Shown piece after piece: positions 43,812 to 53,317 of a DNA stretch of 64,000 bases (its first letter is position 1; each line of letters opens with the position of its first letter). The stretch is from Maribellus sediminis (GTDB lineage: Bacteria > Bacteroidota > Bacteroidia > Bacteroidales > Prolixibacteraceae). Under the pieces are notes generated by a model. The model saw only the letters and a program-made list of their open reading frames with translations. It was not told where the DNA came from and made no database searches. The DNA lies in assembly GCF_011799805.1 (NCBI RefSeq), contig NZ_WXUB01000004.1, positions 372,001 to 436,000 on the forward strand, given 5' to 3'. Position numbers and translations under genes: made by a program.

Positions 43812-44504
43812 TTAAGCCGGTTCGTTCAACAGATCCATAAAATCAGAAGTGGTTGCTTCCATTTTAAACACCACTTTCTCTACATTCGACACCAGAATGT
43901 TGTAGGCAAAATAAGCTATAATACCCACTGTCAGACCGGCTACGGTAGTTACCATTGCCTGGTAGATACCGGTTGAAAGTAAGGTTACATCGATGTTGTT
44001 TCCTGCGTTCGACATGTCGTAGAAAGCCTGGATCATTCCAATTACAGTTCCAAGAAAACCGATCATTGGTGCACCCCCGGCAACCGATGCCAGAACAGGA
44101 AGTCCCTTTTCCAGTTTCTGAATTTCGAGGTTGCCAACATTCTCAATGGCAGTGTTTACATCGGCAAGTGGCCGGCCGATGCGGCTGATTCCTTTCTCAA
44201 GCATTCGCGATGCCGGATTTGAATTACTGCGGCAAAGAGCAATTGCAGCATCAATTTTATTGGAAGTGATGTACACTTTTACTTTCTCCAATAATCCCGA
44301 ATCAAATTTTCCAGCCTTTTTGATGGCGAAATAACGGTCGAAGAAAATATAAACCGCTACAAAAGAAAGTAAGATAATGGGTATCATAATCCAACCACCT
44401 TTCAGGGCCAGATCAATAAATTTTGTGGAGATTCCTTCCGGTTCGTTTACCAGTGCTTCCATTTCCTGCGGAAGATCTGTCTGGATCATCAATAAGTTTA
44501 ACAT
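43812..44504 (-). CDS. ExbB/TolQ/MotA family proton channel protein
   Basis: 230-aa inner-membrane protein with three helices, the first at about 38-57 (GGWIMIPIILLSFVAVYIFF), the other two in the C-terminal half (GGAPMIGFLGTVIGMIQAFYDM, MVTTVAGLTVGIIAYFAYNIL). The GFLGTVxGM and TxAGLxVGI motifs are diagnostic. ATG 44504 is preferred over GTG 44510. First gene of the ExbB-ExbD-TonB operon; the nhaD terminator lies just upstream. Confidence 0.93.
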   Translation of the reverse strand: MLNLLMIQTDLPQEMEALVNEPEGISTKFIDLALKGGWIMIPIILLSFVAVYIFFDRYFAIKKAGKFDSGLLEKVKVYITSNKIDAAIALCRSNSNPASRMLEKGISRIGRPLADVNTAIENVGNLEIQKLEKGLPVLASVAGGAPMIGFLGTVIGMIQAFYDMSNAGNNIDVTLLSTGIYQAMVTTVAGLTVGIIAYFAYNILVSNVEKVVFKMEATTSDFMDLLNEPA

Positions 44505-44535
44505 GTGCACTTAATATTGTTCTAATTTCTTTAAT

Positions 44536-44570
44536 AAAAAACGAGGTATAATATCAAATATTATACCCCG
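44536..44570 (-). terminator. nhaD terminator
   Basis: CGAGGTATAATAT (44542-44554) pairs with 44558-44570 over 13 bp (one mismatch) around a 3-base loop; on the minus strand a T run follows (44541-44535). It separates nhaD from exbB. Confidence 0.8.
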
Positions 44571-44653
44571 CTAAAGTAAGGAATATTTTTACTGTATTTT
44601 TTTCGGCAGATTGCTTGCGCCTCTTTAGTTATGAACAATCTGTATTTGATAGA

Positions 44654-46033
44654 CTACAGGCCAAATTCGATGTAGTAAACTGCCGCACCGGAAAGATAAC
44701 CAACTAAAGCAAGCCAGCTGATTCTTTTCAGGTACCAGATGAAATCGATCTTTTCGAGACCCATAGCAGCAACACCTGCAGCAGAACCAATAATCAACAT
44801 ACTACCACCTGTTCCGGCAGTGTATGCCAGGAATTCCCAGAAGGCGCCATCAACCGTGAAAAAGGCATTGTAACCCGTTGAAGCTGCATCGGTAATCGGG
44901 TACATTCCCATGGCACCAGCCACCAGCGGAACATTATCTACAATTGATGAAAGTACACCGATTGCAAGGTCGATAAGGAAAATGTTACCCAATTTTTCGT
45001 CGAGGAACCGTGAAAGCAGGCTCAGGTGACCGGCCGATTGTAAAGCGGCAACAGCTGAAAGAATTCCGAGGAAAAACAGAACCGTTGGTACGTCCACACG
45101 ACGAAGAATGGCAATAACTTTAAGTTTATCTCTGATTTCTTTTGGTTTATCCTTATGAATGAGTTCACCAACAACCCAGAGAATACCCAATGAAAGCAAC
45201 ATACCCATGTACGGAGGAAGGTGCGTCAGTGTTTTGAAAACCGGTACAAATAACAGGCCCGAGATTCCCAGAACCAGAAACAGGATTTGTTCCGTTTTTG
45301 TGGTATAATCGATGTCGTCCTCTTCAACTTCGGGGCGGGTAACATTACCCTTCATCGTAAACGAAAGAATACCAAGCGGCACAACCATACATACTAAACT
45401 TGGAAGGAATACACCTTCGATGATTCGAAGTGCGGTTACTTGTCCGCCGATCCACAACATAATTGTGGTAACATCACCAATTGGCGACCAGGCTCCACCG
45501 GCATTAGCGGCAAGAACTACCATACTGGCAAAGAACCAGCGGGTTTGTTTATCGTCGATAAGTTTGCGCAACAAAGCTACCAGAACAATAGTTGTAGTAA
45601 GGTTATCGAGAAGTGCTGACATGAAGAATGTCAGGAAGCTCAATATCCACAGCAGTTTTACCTTGTTGGTGGTCTTTATTTTATCGGTTATGATCTTGAA
45701 TCCTTCGTGCTGATCAACCACTTCCACGATTGTCATCGCTCCAAGCAGGAAGAAAAGGATTTCAGAAATTTCCCCGAGGTGGTGAATAATCTCACTCTCT
45801 ACAATAAATTCGTGGACCGCATGCAGACCATGCGCATCAGGGTGTTCGGCCAGAAAGTTCGACCACGACGGGCTGAAGCCCAGATGCAATATCGACTCGG
45901 CCCCGAGCATATAAACGACCCAGGTTAAAGTACCGATAATTAAAGCCGAAGCTGCTTTGTCTACTTTTAGGGGATGTTCCAGGGCAATAGCAGTATACCC
46001 CAGAATGAAAATCACAACCATTAATATAAACAT
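44654..46033 (-). CDS. nhaD: NhaD-type sodium/proton antiporter
   Basis: 459-aa inner-membrane antiporter with about 12 helices, in the ion-transporter superfamily. NhaD marks are SALLDNLTTTIVLVALLRKL, ANAGGAWSPIGDVTTIMLWI, SSIVDNVPLVAGAMGMYP and AGTGGSMLIIGSAAGVAAMG, which include the polar residues that bind Na+ or Li+. Exporting sodium suits a marine or saline host. Single gene with its own terminator, 111 bp from the TamB-like gene. Confidence 0.92.
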   Translation of the reverse strand: MFILMVVIFILGYTAIALEHPLKVDKAASALIIGTLTWVVYMLGAESILHLGFSPSWSNFLAEHPDAHGLHAVHEFIVESEIIHHLGEISEILFFLLGAMTIVEVVDQHEGFKIITDKIKTTNKVKLLWILSFLTFFMSALLDNLTTTIVLVALLRKLIDDKQTRWFFASMVVLAANAGGAWSPIGDVTTIMLWIGGQVTALRIIEGVFLPSLVCMVVPLGILSFTMKGNVTRPEVEEDDIDYTTKTEQILFLVLGISGLLFVPVFKTLTHLPPYMGMLLSLGILWVVGELIHKDKPKEIRDKLKVIAILRRVDVPTVLFFLGILSAVAALQSAGHLSLLSRFLDEKLGNIFLIDLAIGVLSSIVDNVPLVAGAMGMYPITDAASTGYNAFFTVDGAFWEFLAYTAGTGGSMLIIGSAAGVAAMGLEKIDFIWYLKRISWLALVGYLSGAAVYYIEFGL

Positions 46034-46144
46034 GACAAAAGATGATTAAGGTTTTAGTTTAAATTTTAAGATCACAAAAATATATGTTGCAGCTGACAAT
46101 AACAGGAATTTTATCAGCAATTTTATTTTATTTATTTTTTCTGC

Positions 46145-49100
46145 TTACAATCCAACTTGATCGGTTTCAGTTTCTTTCTTCTTTCGGGTAAATAACTTAC
46201 CCAGCTTTCTGAGCAGTTCGCCAAAGGTATTGTACTCTTCGGTAACCGATAAACCGATGCCCTGAGTATAAGGTGCAGTTTCGTAGATGAGGTTGTTATT
46301 TGAACGGTTGTAGGCTTTAAACTGAAGTTTGCCGCTTGGCACCAGTTTTACATTGATCTCGAAATCGCCAACTATTTGGCTGCTGTTTCCGGTGTACTGG
46401 TTAACGTTATTCCCGATATTTCCGTTCAGCGTTACACGGTCGTTAAAAATCTGGGTACTAAGTGCCAGCTCAATTTCATCGTCGGTTACATTGTTTCCGG
46501 GGCGGTAGTTAATACCCACATCCCAGTTTTCGTCGATCTGCGAAAGCCAGTTACTCAGTTGGTTTGAGAAAAGCTCACTCGCAGTTGTCCCGAACATGTT
46601 TGTGTTTTGGGCTTCATATATTCCTCGTTTGTATTCCGGAACATAAAATTTCCCCATCACAATTAACGACAGTATTTGTTTGTTGAGGTCATCTTCGGTG
46701 CTGAAATATTGCTGAACCACATCTTTTACCTGTGTTTCTATATTCGGGAGGTTAATGTCGAAACTAATGGTCGGATTCGCCAGTTCATCTTTGAGGTGAA
46801 TAATACATTCTACCTGTACACGCTGGTTTTGACTAATGTTATTATAATCGTCATACATCAGGTCGTAAAGCGAGGCTTTTAATTTATACACCGCACTTAA
46901 ATCGATATTGGCATTGTAAGGGTCGCCCGACCAAACTATGGATCCTCCCTGTTGAATGGTAAAACGTTTGTTGATCACATTCTGGAGTGTGAAAAGGTAA
47001 TCACCTTTGGTGGGATGATAGTTACCCGACAAAAATATTTCACCTTCGGGATTCATTTCAAAAATAAGAATGCCTTCGCCTTGTGCTTTTATAATATCAC
47101 CAATTTGTGAATTATAGATGAGTTGTACTTTTGCTTCAGGAGTAGCTTCAATGGCCATACTCATGTTTATCTCGCTCGAAGGGGAAGTTGAAATTTTATA
47201 AAAATCTGACTCTTCAGTGCTTTCGGGAGTTACAAAACTGATGAAATCGTATTTTTCAACTTCATTTTCACCTTCCATCGAAATGTTTACCTCTGTGCCC
47301 TGCAGGCTGGTAACCGACCCATTCAGGTTAACCACTGTCCCTTTTCCGGTAATGTCGAGTTGACCACTAACAACGGCAACTCCGTAAAATTGTTCGTTGT
47401 CGCGAGGCGAGGTGTTCATGGCTCTGATCTTATTTGAAGACATCTTAAGATCATAATTCATGTTGTTAAAGTTTTCGTGTACAATGGTCCCGTTAAATCG
47501 TCCGCGATTGTTCTTGTCGTCGAAAACAAGGATATTGTCGAATAAGATGGTATCGTTAATAAAGTATACACTGTCGCTAAAAGAATAAGGGATTTGAGTA
47601 ACATCGATGGTCAATCCGGCATTCGTTCCCATTAATGCTCCGTTGAGCAGGACTTTATCAGTGGTTCCGCCAATGTTCACTTTTCCGCTTCCATAGCCAT
47701 GGATGTTGCTGAAACTATTACCCATTACAGTTTCGAGAATAATCAGCGGGACACTGTCAAGATTGGCATCAAAATTCATGGTATTTGTCGATGGCTTGTA
47801 CGATCCAAATGCCTGAAGGCGGGTGCGGTCTCCATCCAGTACTTTTAATTCCGAATCGATCCACGATTGCTGGCTGTTCCATTTACTCGTAAGAGAAATA
47901 TTGCCCAGTTTACTATCTCTGTATCTTAGATCGCGAATATTCATGTCGGACAAAAACATGGGTTCGTCCATTAATCCTGAAAACCCTATGGTACCGTTGG
48001 CAATTCCTGTAAACTCAAGGTCGGTTTTCAGGTAAGTTCCCAAATGCTGCAGGTTAATGTTCATGAACTGCAGCCGTAACAAATCGCTTTGATTTTGCCT
48101 GACTGTTCCGCTGATTGCCAGCCTTTGATTATCGTTGAACAGGTTGAACCCTGAAACCAGAACATCGGTTGAATCGATGCTGATTTCAAATGGAGTAATG
48201 TTCCAAACGGTGTCGGCAATAAAAATCTTCGAGTCTTTTCCGCTGATCTGAATATGGGCATATTTATCGGTTTCCGACTTTGTGAATACTGTTTGCGTGC
48301 GAATGTCGCCGCTGTAGGTCACTTCGTCGTAGTTACTCCACGAAATGGCATTATCGATTACATTGTCGGTAACTTTTGAATCCACCTTGAAGTTGTACAA
48401 ATTCATTTCGTTAGCCAGGTGGATTTCCCCAAAGCGGAATTTGGAGTTGTATGTGTTTTCGATGATTTTATTTCCGATAAAAATATCGCGCCCAATCAGG
48501 TTGTTGTAGCGGATTCCCGGAATACTGCCCTCCAGTTCGAAATTATTAGTTTCTGAATTAACCTTCCCGTAAAGCAAAAATGGTTTGTCGATTTTTAGCC
48601 CGGGAATTATAATATCTGCCAGGCTGTTAATTTCCTTTACACTTAACTTGTAACTAAAAGTATTGCCCAGTTCTTTTTGTTTGATATCGATCGGATACGA
48701 AGGAACGAAGCGGTTAAATGTTTGTGCGAGCGTAGTAAAGAGGCTTCTGAAGTGGTAGTCGCCTTCGATATCCACATCCAGAAAATCAGAACGAAAAGTC
48801 AGCGAGTCCTTATTATTTTGCTGGTTGGTCTTTAAAGTCATGCCTCCCAAATTTATTTCTCCGTTCCTGTTTTTGTAGTATCCTTCGCCGATCTCAATCG
48901 ATCCGTCGATGTTGTCAACTTTATTTCCTCTGAAATTTGCATTCATATCGAATGCCATTTCAGCTTTTGGAAAAGTTTTGCTGAGGTTCAGGTTCCCGGG
49001 TAAGGCACGTTCAACGCTTAACATGAAATCGAAATCGGGCATTTCGTGGTTAAAATCAACCTGGCCAAGAAAGGAGAATTTCAAGTTTGGATCGTTCATG

Positions 49101-50518
49101 CTCAACAAACCGTCGAACATTTTATCGCGCAGAATGCCATCGAATTGAATATCGGTGTAGGCATAATTGTACAGGTCGATTCTTGAAATGTCGCCTTTGA
49201 AAATTCCTGAAACATTTTTGCTTTTCGTGTTATAGTTGCCATCAACCGAACCACTGAAGGTGAGTTCACCCAGGTAGTTTTTATTGAAAAGCTCGTCGAG
49301 TCGGAAGTTTTGTGTCGACAGGTTTCCGCGGTAATAGATGTTACCCGATTTTTCGGGAGTTACCAGAATGTCAGTTTTTAAAGTTCCCATTTGGCTTTCG
49401 AGCGTACCAAAGGTTACAAAGTCGCTTAAGAAACCACTAAAGTTTCCTGTGAAATTCAGCAAGCCGGCTTCGTAAAATCCTTCAGGAAAACTTAAGAAAC
49501 GGTATTTGTAATCATCGGGAAGACGGATGTTGGCCAGATCGGAGAACGAGGTTTGCGACTCTTTCAGATCGAGGAAAAGGTACATGCTCTCCGGGTTACG
49601 CGGTTCGTTGATGTAAAAGTCGAGCACGGCACTGGTTTCCTGGCCTGTGTTCAGCTGAATGTTTTTTCCTTTTAAGTCGTTGATGTTTCCATATATCTGC
49701 CCCGAAATTTCAACCAGTTGGTCCATGCCTTTAAATCCGGGCAACAGCAGGCCAAGTTCCCTGAAACTCACTTTCGATTTTCCAATCTTAAAATCGAGGT
49801 TGAGCGGAGTTTGCACCGAATCGTTCTGCGTCGGTAATTCAAGGCGAATGGACGCATCATTAATTGCGGAATACCGGCTTTCGAGATTGCCGTTCTGAAT
49901 ATTTATTTCTTTGGCTTTAATGGAAACATCGGCATTCAGTTTGTCCAGTTCCAGGTTTTTCCCATCGTTCATCACCAGCTGATTGATTCGAAAGGATACG
50001 GAATCGGCTACACTTCTGAATCCCTGTACATCGAGATTAAGGTCTTCAACAAAAATGCTTTTAGCATCCTGTGCGTAATAATCGAAGTATTCGATGTCCA
50101 TTCCTTCAAAATGAAAAGTATTGCACTGAATAAACCAGTTGTTCTGCTTATCGGAAGACTGGTTTCCCATCGCCTGAAAAATAAAGCTGAAGTTGAAATT
50201 GTCGGCAGTATCGCGGTTTAGTTTCAAGTGATTACCGCTAAACGAAAGTTCGTCGATCTGAAGGATTTGCTTTTTAAACCGAAAAGTATCGATGGTGGCG
50301 GTAAGCAACTCAGCATAAAGTAAAGTATCGCTGCTTTGGTCTTCAATAAGAATATCTTCGAAGTAAAGCTTTTTAAAAAAACGAATGTCAACGCGGCCAA
50401 CCGAGATGTGGGTGTTCAGTTTTTCGGATAGTACATTAGCAATGTGGCGGGTGATACGGGTTTGTACCCAGCTGTTTTGAAGCGCCAGGTACGATGATCC
50501 CAGCAATGCGATAAACAC
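46145..50518 (-). CDS. tamB: TamB-like translocation and assembly module protein (DUF490)
   Basis: 1457-aa AsmA/TamB-type envelope protein spanning the periplasm. The start used is GTG 50518, which leaves a short membrane anchor (FIALLGSSYLALQNSW); in-frame sequence upstream extends the hydrophobic segment (WKILIIVLAVFIALL) but contains no ATG before an in-frame TAA at 50570-50572. The body is beta-strand rich, repetitive and ends in the conserved DUF490 domain (GDYLFTLQNVINKRFTIQQGGSIVWSG, VECIIHLKDELANPTISFDI, LSLIVMGKF, YNTFGELLRKLGKLF). It functions in outer-membrane assembly or lipid transport in other bacteria. The length is typical for Bacteroidota. Confidence 0.88.
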   Translation of the reverse strand: MFIALLGSSYLALQNSWVQTRITRHIANVLSEKLNTHISVGRVDIRFFKKLYFEDILIEDQSSDTLLYAELLTATIDTFRFKKQILQIDELSFSGNHLKLNRDTADNFNFSFIFQAMGNQSSDKQNNWFIQCNTFHFEGMDIEYFDYYAQDAKSIFVEDLNLDVQGFRSVADSVSFRINQLVMNDGKNLELDKLNADVSIKAKEINIQNGNLESRYSAINDASIRLELPTQNDSVQTPLNLDFKIGKSKVSFRELGLLLPGFKGMDQLVEISGQIYGNINDLKGKNIQLNTGQETSAVLDFYINEPRNPESMYLFLDLKESQTSFSDLANIRLPDDYKYRFLSFPEGFYEAGLLNFTGNFSGFLSDFVTFGTLESQMGTLKTDILVTPEKSGNIYYRGNLSTQNFRLDELFNKNYLGELTFSGSVDGNYNTKSKNVSGIFKGDISRIDLYNYAYTDIQFDGILRDKMFDGLLSMNDPNLKFSFLGQVDFNHEMPDFDFMLSVERALPGNLNLSKTFPKAEMAFDMNANFRGNKVDNIDGSIEIGEGYYKNRNGEINLGGMTLKTNQQNNKDSLTFRSDFLDVDIEGDYHFRSLFTTLAQTFNRFVPSYPIDIKQKELGNTFSYKLSVKEINSLADIIIPGLKIDKPFLLYGKVNSETNNFELEGSIPGIRYNNLIGRDIFIGNKIIENTYNSKFRFGEIHLANEMNLYNFKVDSKVTDNVIDNAISWSNYDEVTYSGDIRTQTVFTKSETDKYAHIQISGKDSKIFIADTVWNITPFEISIDSTDVLVSGFNLFNDNQRLAISGTVRQNQSDLLRLQFMNINLQHLGTYLKTDLEFTGIANGTIGFSGLMDEPMFLSDMNIRDLRYRDSKLGNISLTSKWNSQQSWIDSELKVLDGDRTRLQAFGSYKPSTNTMNFDANLDSVPLIILETVMGNSFSNIHGYGSGKVNIGGTTDKVLLNGALMGTNAGLTIDVTQIPYSFSDSVYFINDTILFDNILVFDDKNNRGRFNGTIVHENFNNMNYDLKMSSNKIRAMNTSPRDNEQFYGVAVVSGQLDITGKGTVVNLNGSVTSLQGTEVNISMEGENEVEKYDFISFVTPESTEESDFYKISTSPSSEINMSMAIEATPEAKVQLIYNSQIGDIIKAQGEGILIFEMNPEGEIFLSGNYHPTKGDYLFTLQNVINKRFTIQQGGSIVWSGDPYNANIDLSAVYKLKASLYDLMYDDYNNISQNQRVQVECIIHLKDELANPTISFDINLPNIETQVKDVVQQYFSTEDDLNKQILSLIVMGKFYVPEYKRGIYEAQNTNMFGTTASELFSNQLSNWLSQIDENWDVGINYRPGNNVTDDEIELALSTQIFNDRVTLNGNIGNNVNQYTGNSSQIVGDFEINVKLVPSGKLQFKAYNRSNNNLIYETAPYTQGIGLSVTEEYNTFGELLRKLGKLFTRKKKETETDQVGL

Positions 50519-50647
50519 TGCCAGAACAATGATGAGTATTTTCCAGCCTTTTTTGATAGTTTTGCAATTTTAAACGAACATATATCTTTTCATGGATTTT
50601 GAGCCACGGAAATTAAGGGACTTGTCAACCAGCCCTTATTAATAACG

Positions 50648-50655
50648 CAAAGATA
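50648..50655 (-). promoter_or_regulatory. -7 promoter box for the TamB-like gene
   Basis: On the minus strand this reads TATCTTTG, a perfect TAnnTTTG box, placing a transcript start near 50641 and giving a leader of about 120 nt before GTG 50518. A clear -33 TTTG is not visible. Confidence 0.55.
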
Positions 50656-50709
50656 TAAACCAGTTCCGTTAATTCTTGTTTAATAAACGTAATTTACTTT
50701 GATAGTCAT

Positions 50710-51738
50710 ATGTCGGAAAAAAGGATAACAATATTGGGGATAGAATCGTCGTGTGACGATACTTCGGCGGCGGTAATTCAAAACGAACTGATCTTGTCGA
50801 ATGTGGTGGCAAACCAGAAGGTTCATGAAGAATTCGGGGGAGTTGTTCCTGAACTTGCTTCACGCGCACATCAGCAAAATATAATTCCGGTAGTCGATTT
50901 GGCCATTAAACGGGCTGGAATTGATCGCACTGATATTGATGCCGTGGCATTTACCCGCGGTCCGGGTTTGCTGGGATCGTTGTTGGTTGGTACTTCGTTT
51001 GCCAAAGGTTTTTCGTTATCGTTGGATATCCCGTTGATTGAGGTAAATCATTTGCAGGGACACGTTCTGGCGCTGTTTATTCGTGAAAACGGGATTGAAT
51101 ACAATCCGCCCAAATTCCCGTTTCTATGTCTGCTGGTTTCCGGCGGTAATTCACAGATTATCCTGGTTCGCGATTACCTGAATATGGAGGTGATCGGGCA
51201 GACCATCGACGATGCTGCCGGCGAAGCTTTTGATAAATGTGCCAAAGTTATGGGTTTGCCATACCCCGGTGGTCCGCATGTCGACCGACTGGCCAAAGAA
51301 GGCGACCCGAATCGCTTTGAATTTTCACGTCCCAAAATTCCGGGACTCGATTACAGTTTTAGCGGCTTAAAAACCAATTTCCTTTATTTTCTGCGCGATC
51401 AAATAAAAGAGAACGAGAATTTTGTGGAAGAGAACAAAGCCGATCTTTGTGCATCGCTTCAACATACCATCATCGAGATTTTATTAAGCAAACTAAAACG
51501 GGCTGCCAAAGAAACCGGGATAAAAGAGATTACAATTGCCGGCGGTGTTTCGGCCAACTCAGGATTACGAAATGCCCTAAAAAATAATGCCGCTAAATAT
51601 GGCTGGAACCTGATCATTCCAAAATTTGAATACACCATGGACAATGCGGCCATGATTGCGATCAGCGGCTATTATAAATACCTGAAACAGGAATTTACGG
51701 CGCAGGATACTGTTCCTTTTGCGCGTACGCAGCTGTAA
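50710..51738 (+). CDS. tsaD: tRNA N6-adenosine threonylcarbamoyltransferase
   Basis: 342-aa cytoplasmic enzyme that transfers threonylcarbamoyl to A37 of ANN-decoding tRNAs with TsaB and TsaE. It has ILGIESSCDDTSAAV at the N-terminus, the metal-binding H-x-x-x-H of ELASRAHQQNI and EVNHLQGHVLA, VSGGNSQII, DDAAGEAFDKCAKVMGLPYPGG and the C-terminal AGGVSANSGLR and YTMDNAAMIA. Divergent from the TamB-like gene. A repeat-rich intergenic region begins right after the stop. Confidence 0.97.
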   Translation: MSEKRITILGIESSCDDTSAAVIQNELILSNVVANQKVHEEFGGVVPELASRAHQQNIIPVVDLAIKRAGIDRTDIDAVAFTRGPGLLGSLLVGTSFAKGFSLSLDIPLIEVNHLQGHVLALFIRENGIEYNPPKFPFLCLLVSGGNSQIILVRDYLNMEVIGQTIDDAAGEAFDKCAKVMGLPYPGGPHVDRLAKEGDPNRFEFSRPKIPGLDYSFSGLKTNFLYFLRDQIKENENFVEENKADLCASLQHTIIEILLSKLKRAAKETGIKEITIAGGVSANSGLRNALKNNAAKYGWNLIIPKFEYTMDNAAMIAISGYYKYLKQEFTAQDTVPFARTQL

Positions 51739-52013
51739 GGAGTTGAATGATTGAAGGATAGAAGGATTGAAGGATTGAAGGATCGGGGGAATGCTTTAAG
51801 GCGGAAATGAGAGAAAGCTAAAATCTTCTGAGAACAGCGACTTCGGATGCGACTGACAACTGAATGGAATAAGTTCTAAGAAGTTGTAAACTTCTAAGAA
51901 CTTTAATCTGTCAACTGAGACTGCGACTGAAAACTTTGAACGCCGAATTTCGATTAACGATTTAAGATTTTTGATCAGAAAACCAGGCTCGATAACTGCG
52001 ACTGAATACTGAA
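51739..52013. repeat. intergenic repeat module B (copy behind tsaD)
   Basis: 275 bp with tandem ATTGAAGG-type repeats (51749-51783), then CTGCGACTGA-type repeats (near 51848, 51912-51930 and 51994-52006). It begins immediately after the tsaD TAA, and 51769-51797 matches module A (28 of 29). No gene is seen. Confidence 0.6.
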
Positions 52014-52706
52014 ATGGTTTTTAAAGAAAAACTTATTCACGGGAAACTTATCAAACGCTACAAACGTTTTCTGGCCGATGTAGAGCTGGATGATGGAACA
52101 GTGGTTGTGGCGCATTGTACCAACTCCGGTACCATGAAAAGCTGTTTGGAAAATGGGGCAGAAGTCTTTCTAACACCAGTTAATGATCCCAAACGAAAGA
52201 CAAAATTCACCTGGGAGATGATCAAAATAAATAATGACTGGGTGGGCATTAACACAGGTATTCCAAACATCCTTGCTTATGAAGCCATTTTGAACAACGA
52301 GATTCCAGGTTTAGGTGTTTATACCACAGTTCAGCGGGAGGTAAAATTTGGCGATTCGCGTTTTGATGTATATGCCGAGAATGAGGATGAAAAGTGTTTC
52401 GTGGAGGTGAAGAATGTAACGCTGAAAGAAGGAAAATATGCCCTGTTCCCGGATGCTGTAACTACCCGTGGACAAAAGCACCTGAAAACATTGATGCAGG
52501 TAAAAAAGGAAGGAATGCGCGCGGTAATGCTCTATATTGTTCAACGTAGCGACGTTGAGGTTTTTGCGCCGGCAAAAGAAATAGATCCGGATTATGCGGC
52601 AGCATTAAAACTGGCAGTTGAAAATGGTGTAGAGGTCGTTGTAATGAAAGCCAAAATAAAACCGGAAGCAATCCGCTTAACGAATCCACTTCCGGTTGAA
52701 ATTTAA
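52014..52706 (+). CDS. sfsA: SfsA family DNA/RNA nuclease-like protein
   Basis: 230-aa protein of the sugar fermentation stimulation family, with an OB-like N-terminal domain and a PD-(D/E)xK nuclease-like core. Conserved parts are KRYKRFLADVELDDGTVVVAHCTNSGTM, the catalytic-type D and E-x-K in GDSRFDVYAE and CFVEVKNVTLKEGKYALFPDAVT, RGQKHLKTLMQVKKEG and IVQRSDVEVFAPAKEIDP. E. coli SfsA has been linked to sugar-gene regulation and nuclease activity; the cellular role here is unknown. It lies alone, convergent with the DUF4251 gene 23 bp away. Confidence 0.93.
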   Translation: MVFKEKLIHGKLIKRYKRFLADVELDDGTVVVAHCTNSGTMKSCLENGAEVFLTPVNDPKRKTKFTWEMIKINNDWVGINTGIPNILAYEAILNNEIPGLGVYTTVQREVKFGDSRFDVYAENEDEKCFVEVKNVTLKEGKYALFPDAVTTRGQKHLKTLMQVKKEGMRAVMLYIVQRSDVEVFAPAKEIDPDYAAALKLAVENGVEVVVMKAKIKPEAIRLTNPLPVEI

Positions 52707-52729
52707 GTTTTAATATCTTAAGAAAATCT

Positions 52730-53251
52730 TTACTTTTTTTCCTTTTTGGGAATCTCCTCAAGATCGCCATAATAAGAAATTGATTGTCGGTTGGTACTGA
52801 TTACATTCAGCGATGACGAACCTGATTCCGAAATTGTGAACGTGAAATTAATAACATCGTTTTTGTTTTTAGCCCTGAACTTGACAATCCATCCTCCTTT
52901 TTTCCAGTCTTCTATAGAATATTCAGTGATGTCGGATATAAACTGCAAAGGCGAATCTGTTGATCCATAATCTGCCTGGTAGGCTTCTCCAAAGTATGGG
53001 AGGTAGGAATCTACTTTTTTGTCTTTTAGAATAACACTGTACGAAGTGGTTAGACTTCTGCTTCTTCCTTTTGCGGGAAGCATTTGGGTGGCACTAAACT
53101 GCCAGGCCTCAGCTTCAATCAGGGCTTTTGTTTTTTCGATCATTTCGGCCTTCTGAGCAGCTTTTTTTTCTTTCCTGCTCATTTTAGTTTCCTGAGCCTG
53201 CACAAGTACCGAAGCAACCAGGAACAAACTAACAATTAATATATGTCTCAT
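52730..53251 (-). CDS. DUF4251 exported protein
   Basis: 173-aa exported protein with a signal peptide ending LVQAQ. A charged helix (KMSRKEKKAAQKAEMIEKTKALIEA) is followed by the DUF4251 beta-rich domain (ATQMLPAKGRSRSLTTSYSVILKDKKVDSYLPYFGEAY, NVISTNRQSISYYGDL). This family is confined to Bacteroidota and its function is unknown. Single gene between sfsA and the GH20 gene. Confidence 0.82.
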   Translation of the reverse strand: MRHILIVSLFLVASVLVQAQETKMSRKEKKAAQKAEMIEKTKALIEAEAWQFSATQMLPAKGRSRSLTTSYSVILKDKKVDSYLPYFGEAYQADYGSTDSPLQFISDITEYSIEDWKKGGWIVKFRAKNKNDVINFTFTISESGSSSLNVISTNRQSISYYGDLEEIPKKEKK

Positions 53252-53317
53252 GATGACTAGTTTTTATTTAACACTTCTAAATTTAAGCCGAAAAAATGTT
53301 AATATGAAATTTTGGAC

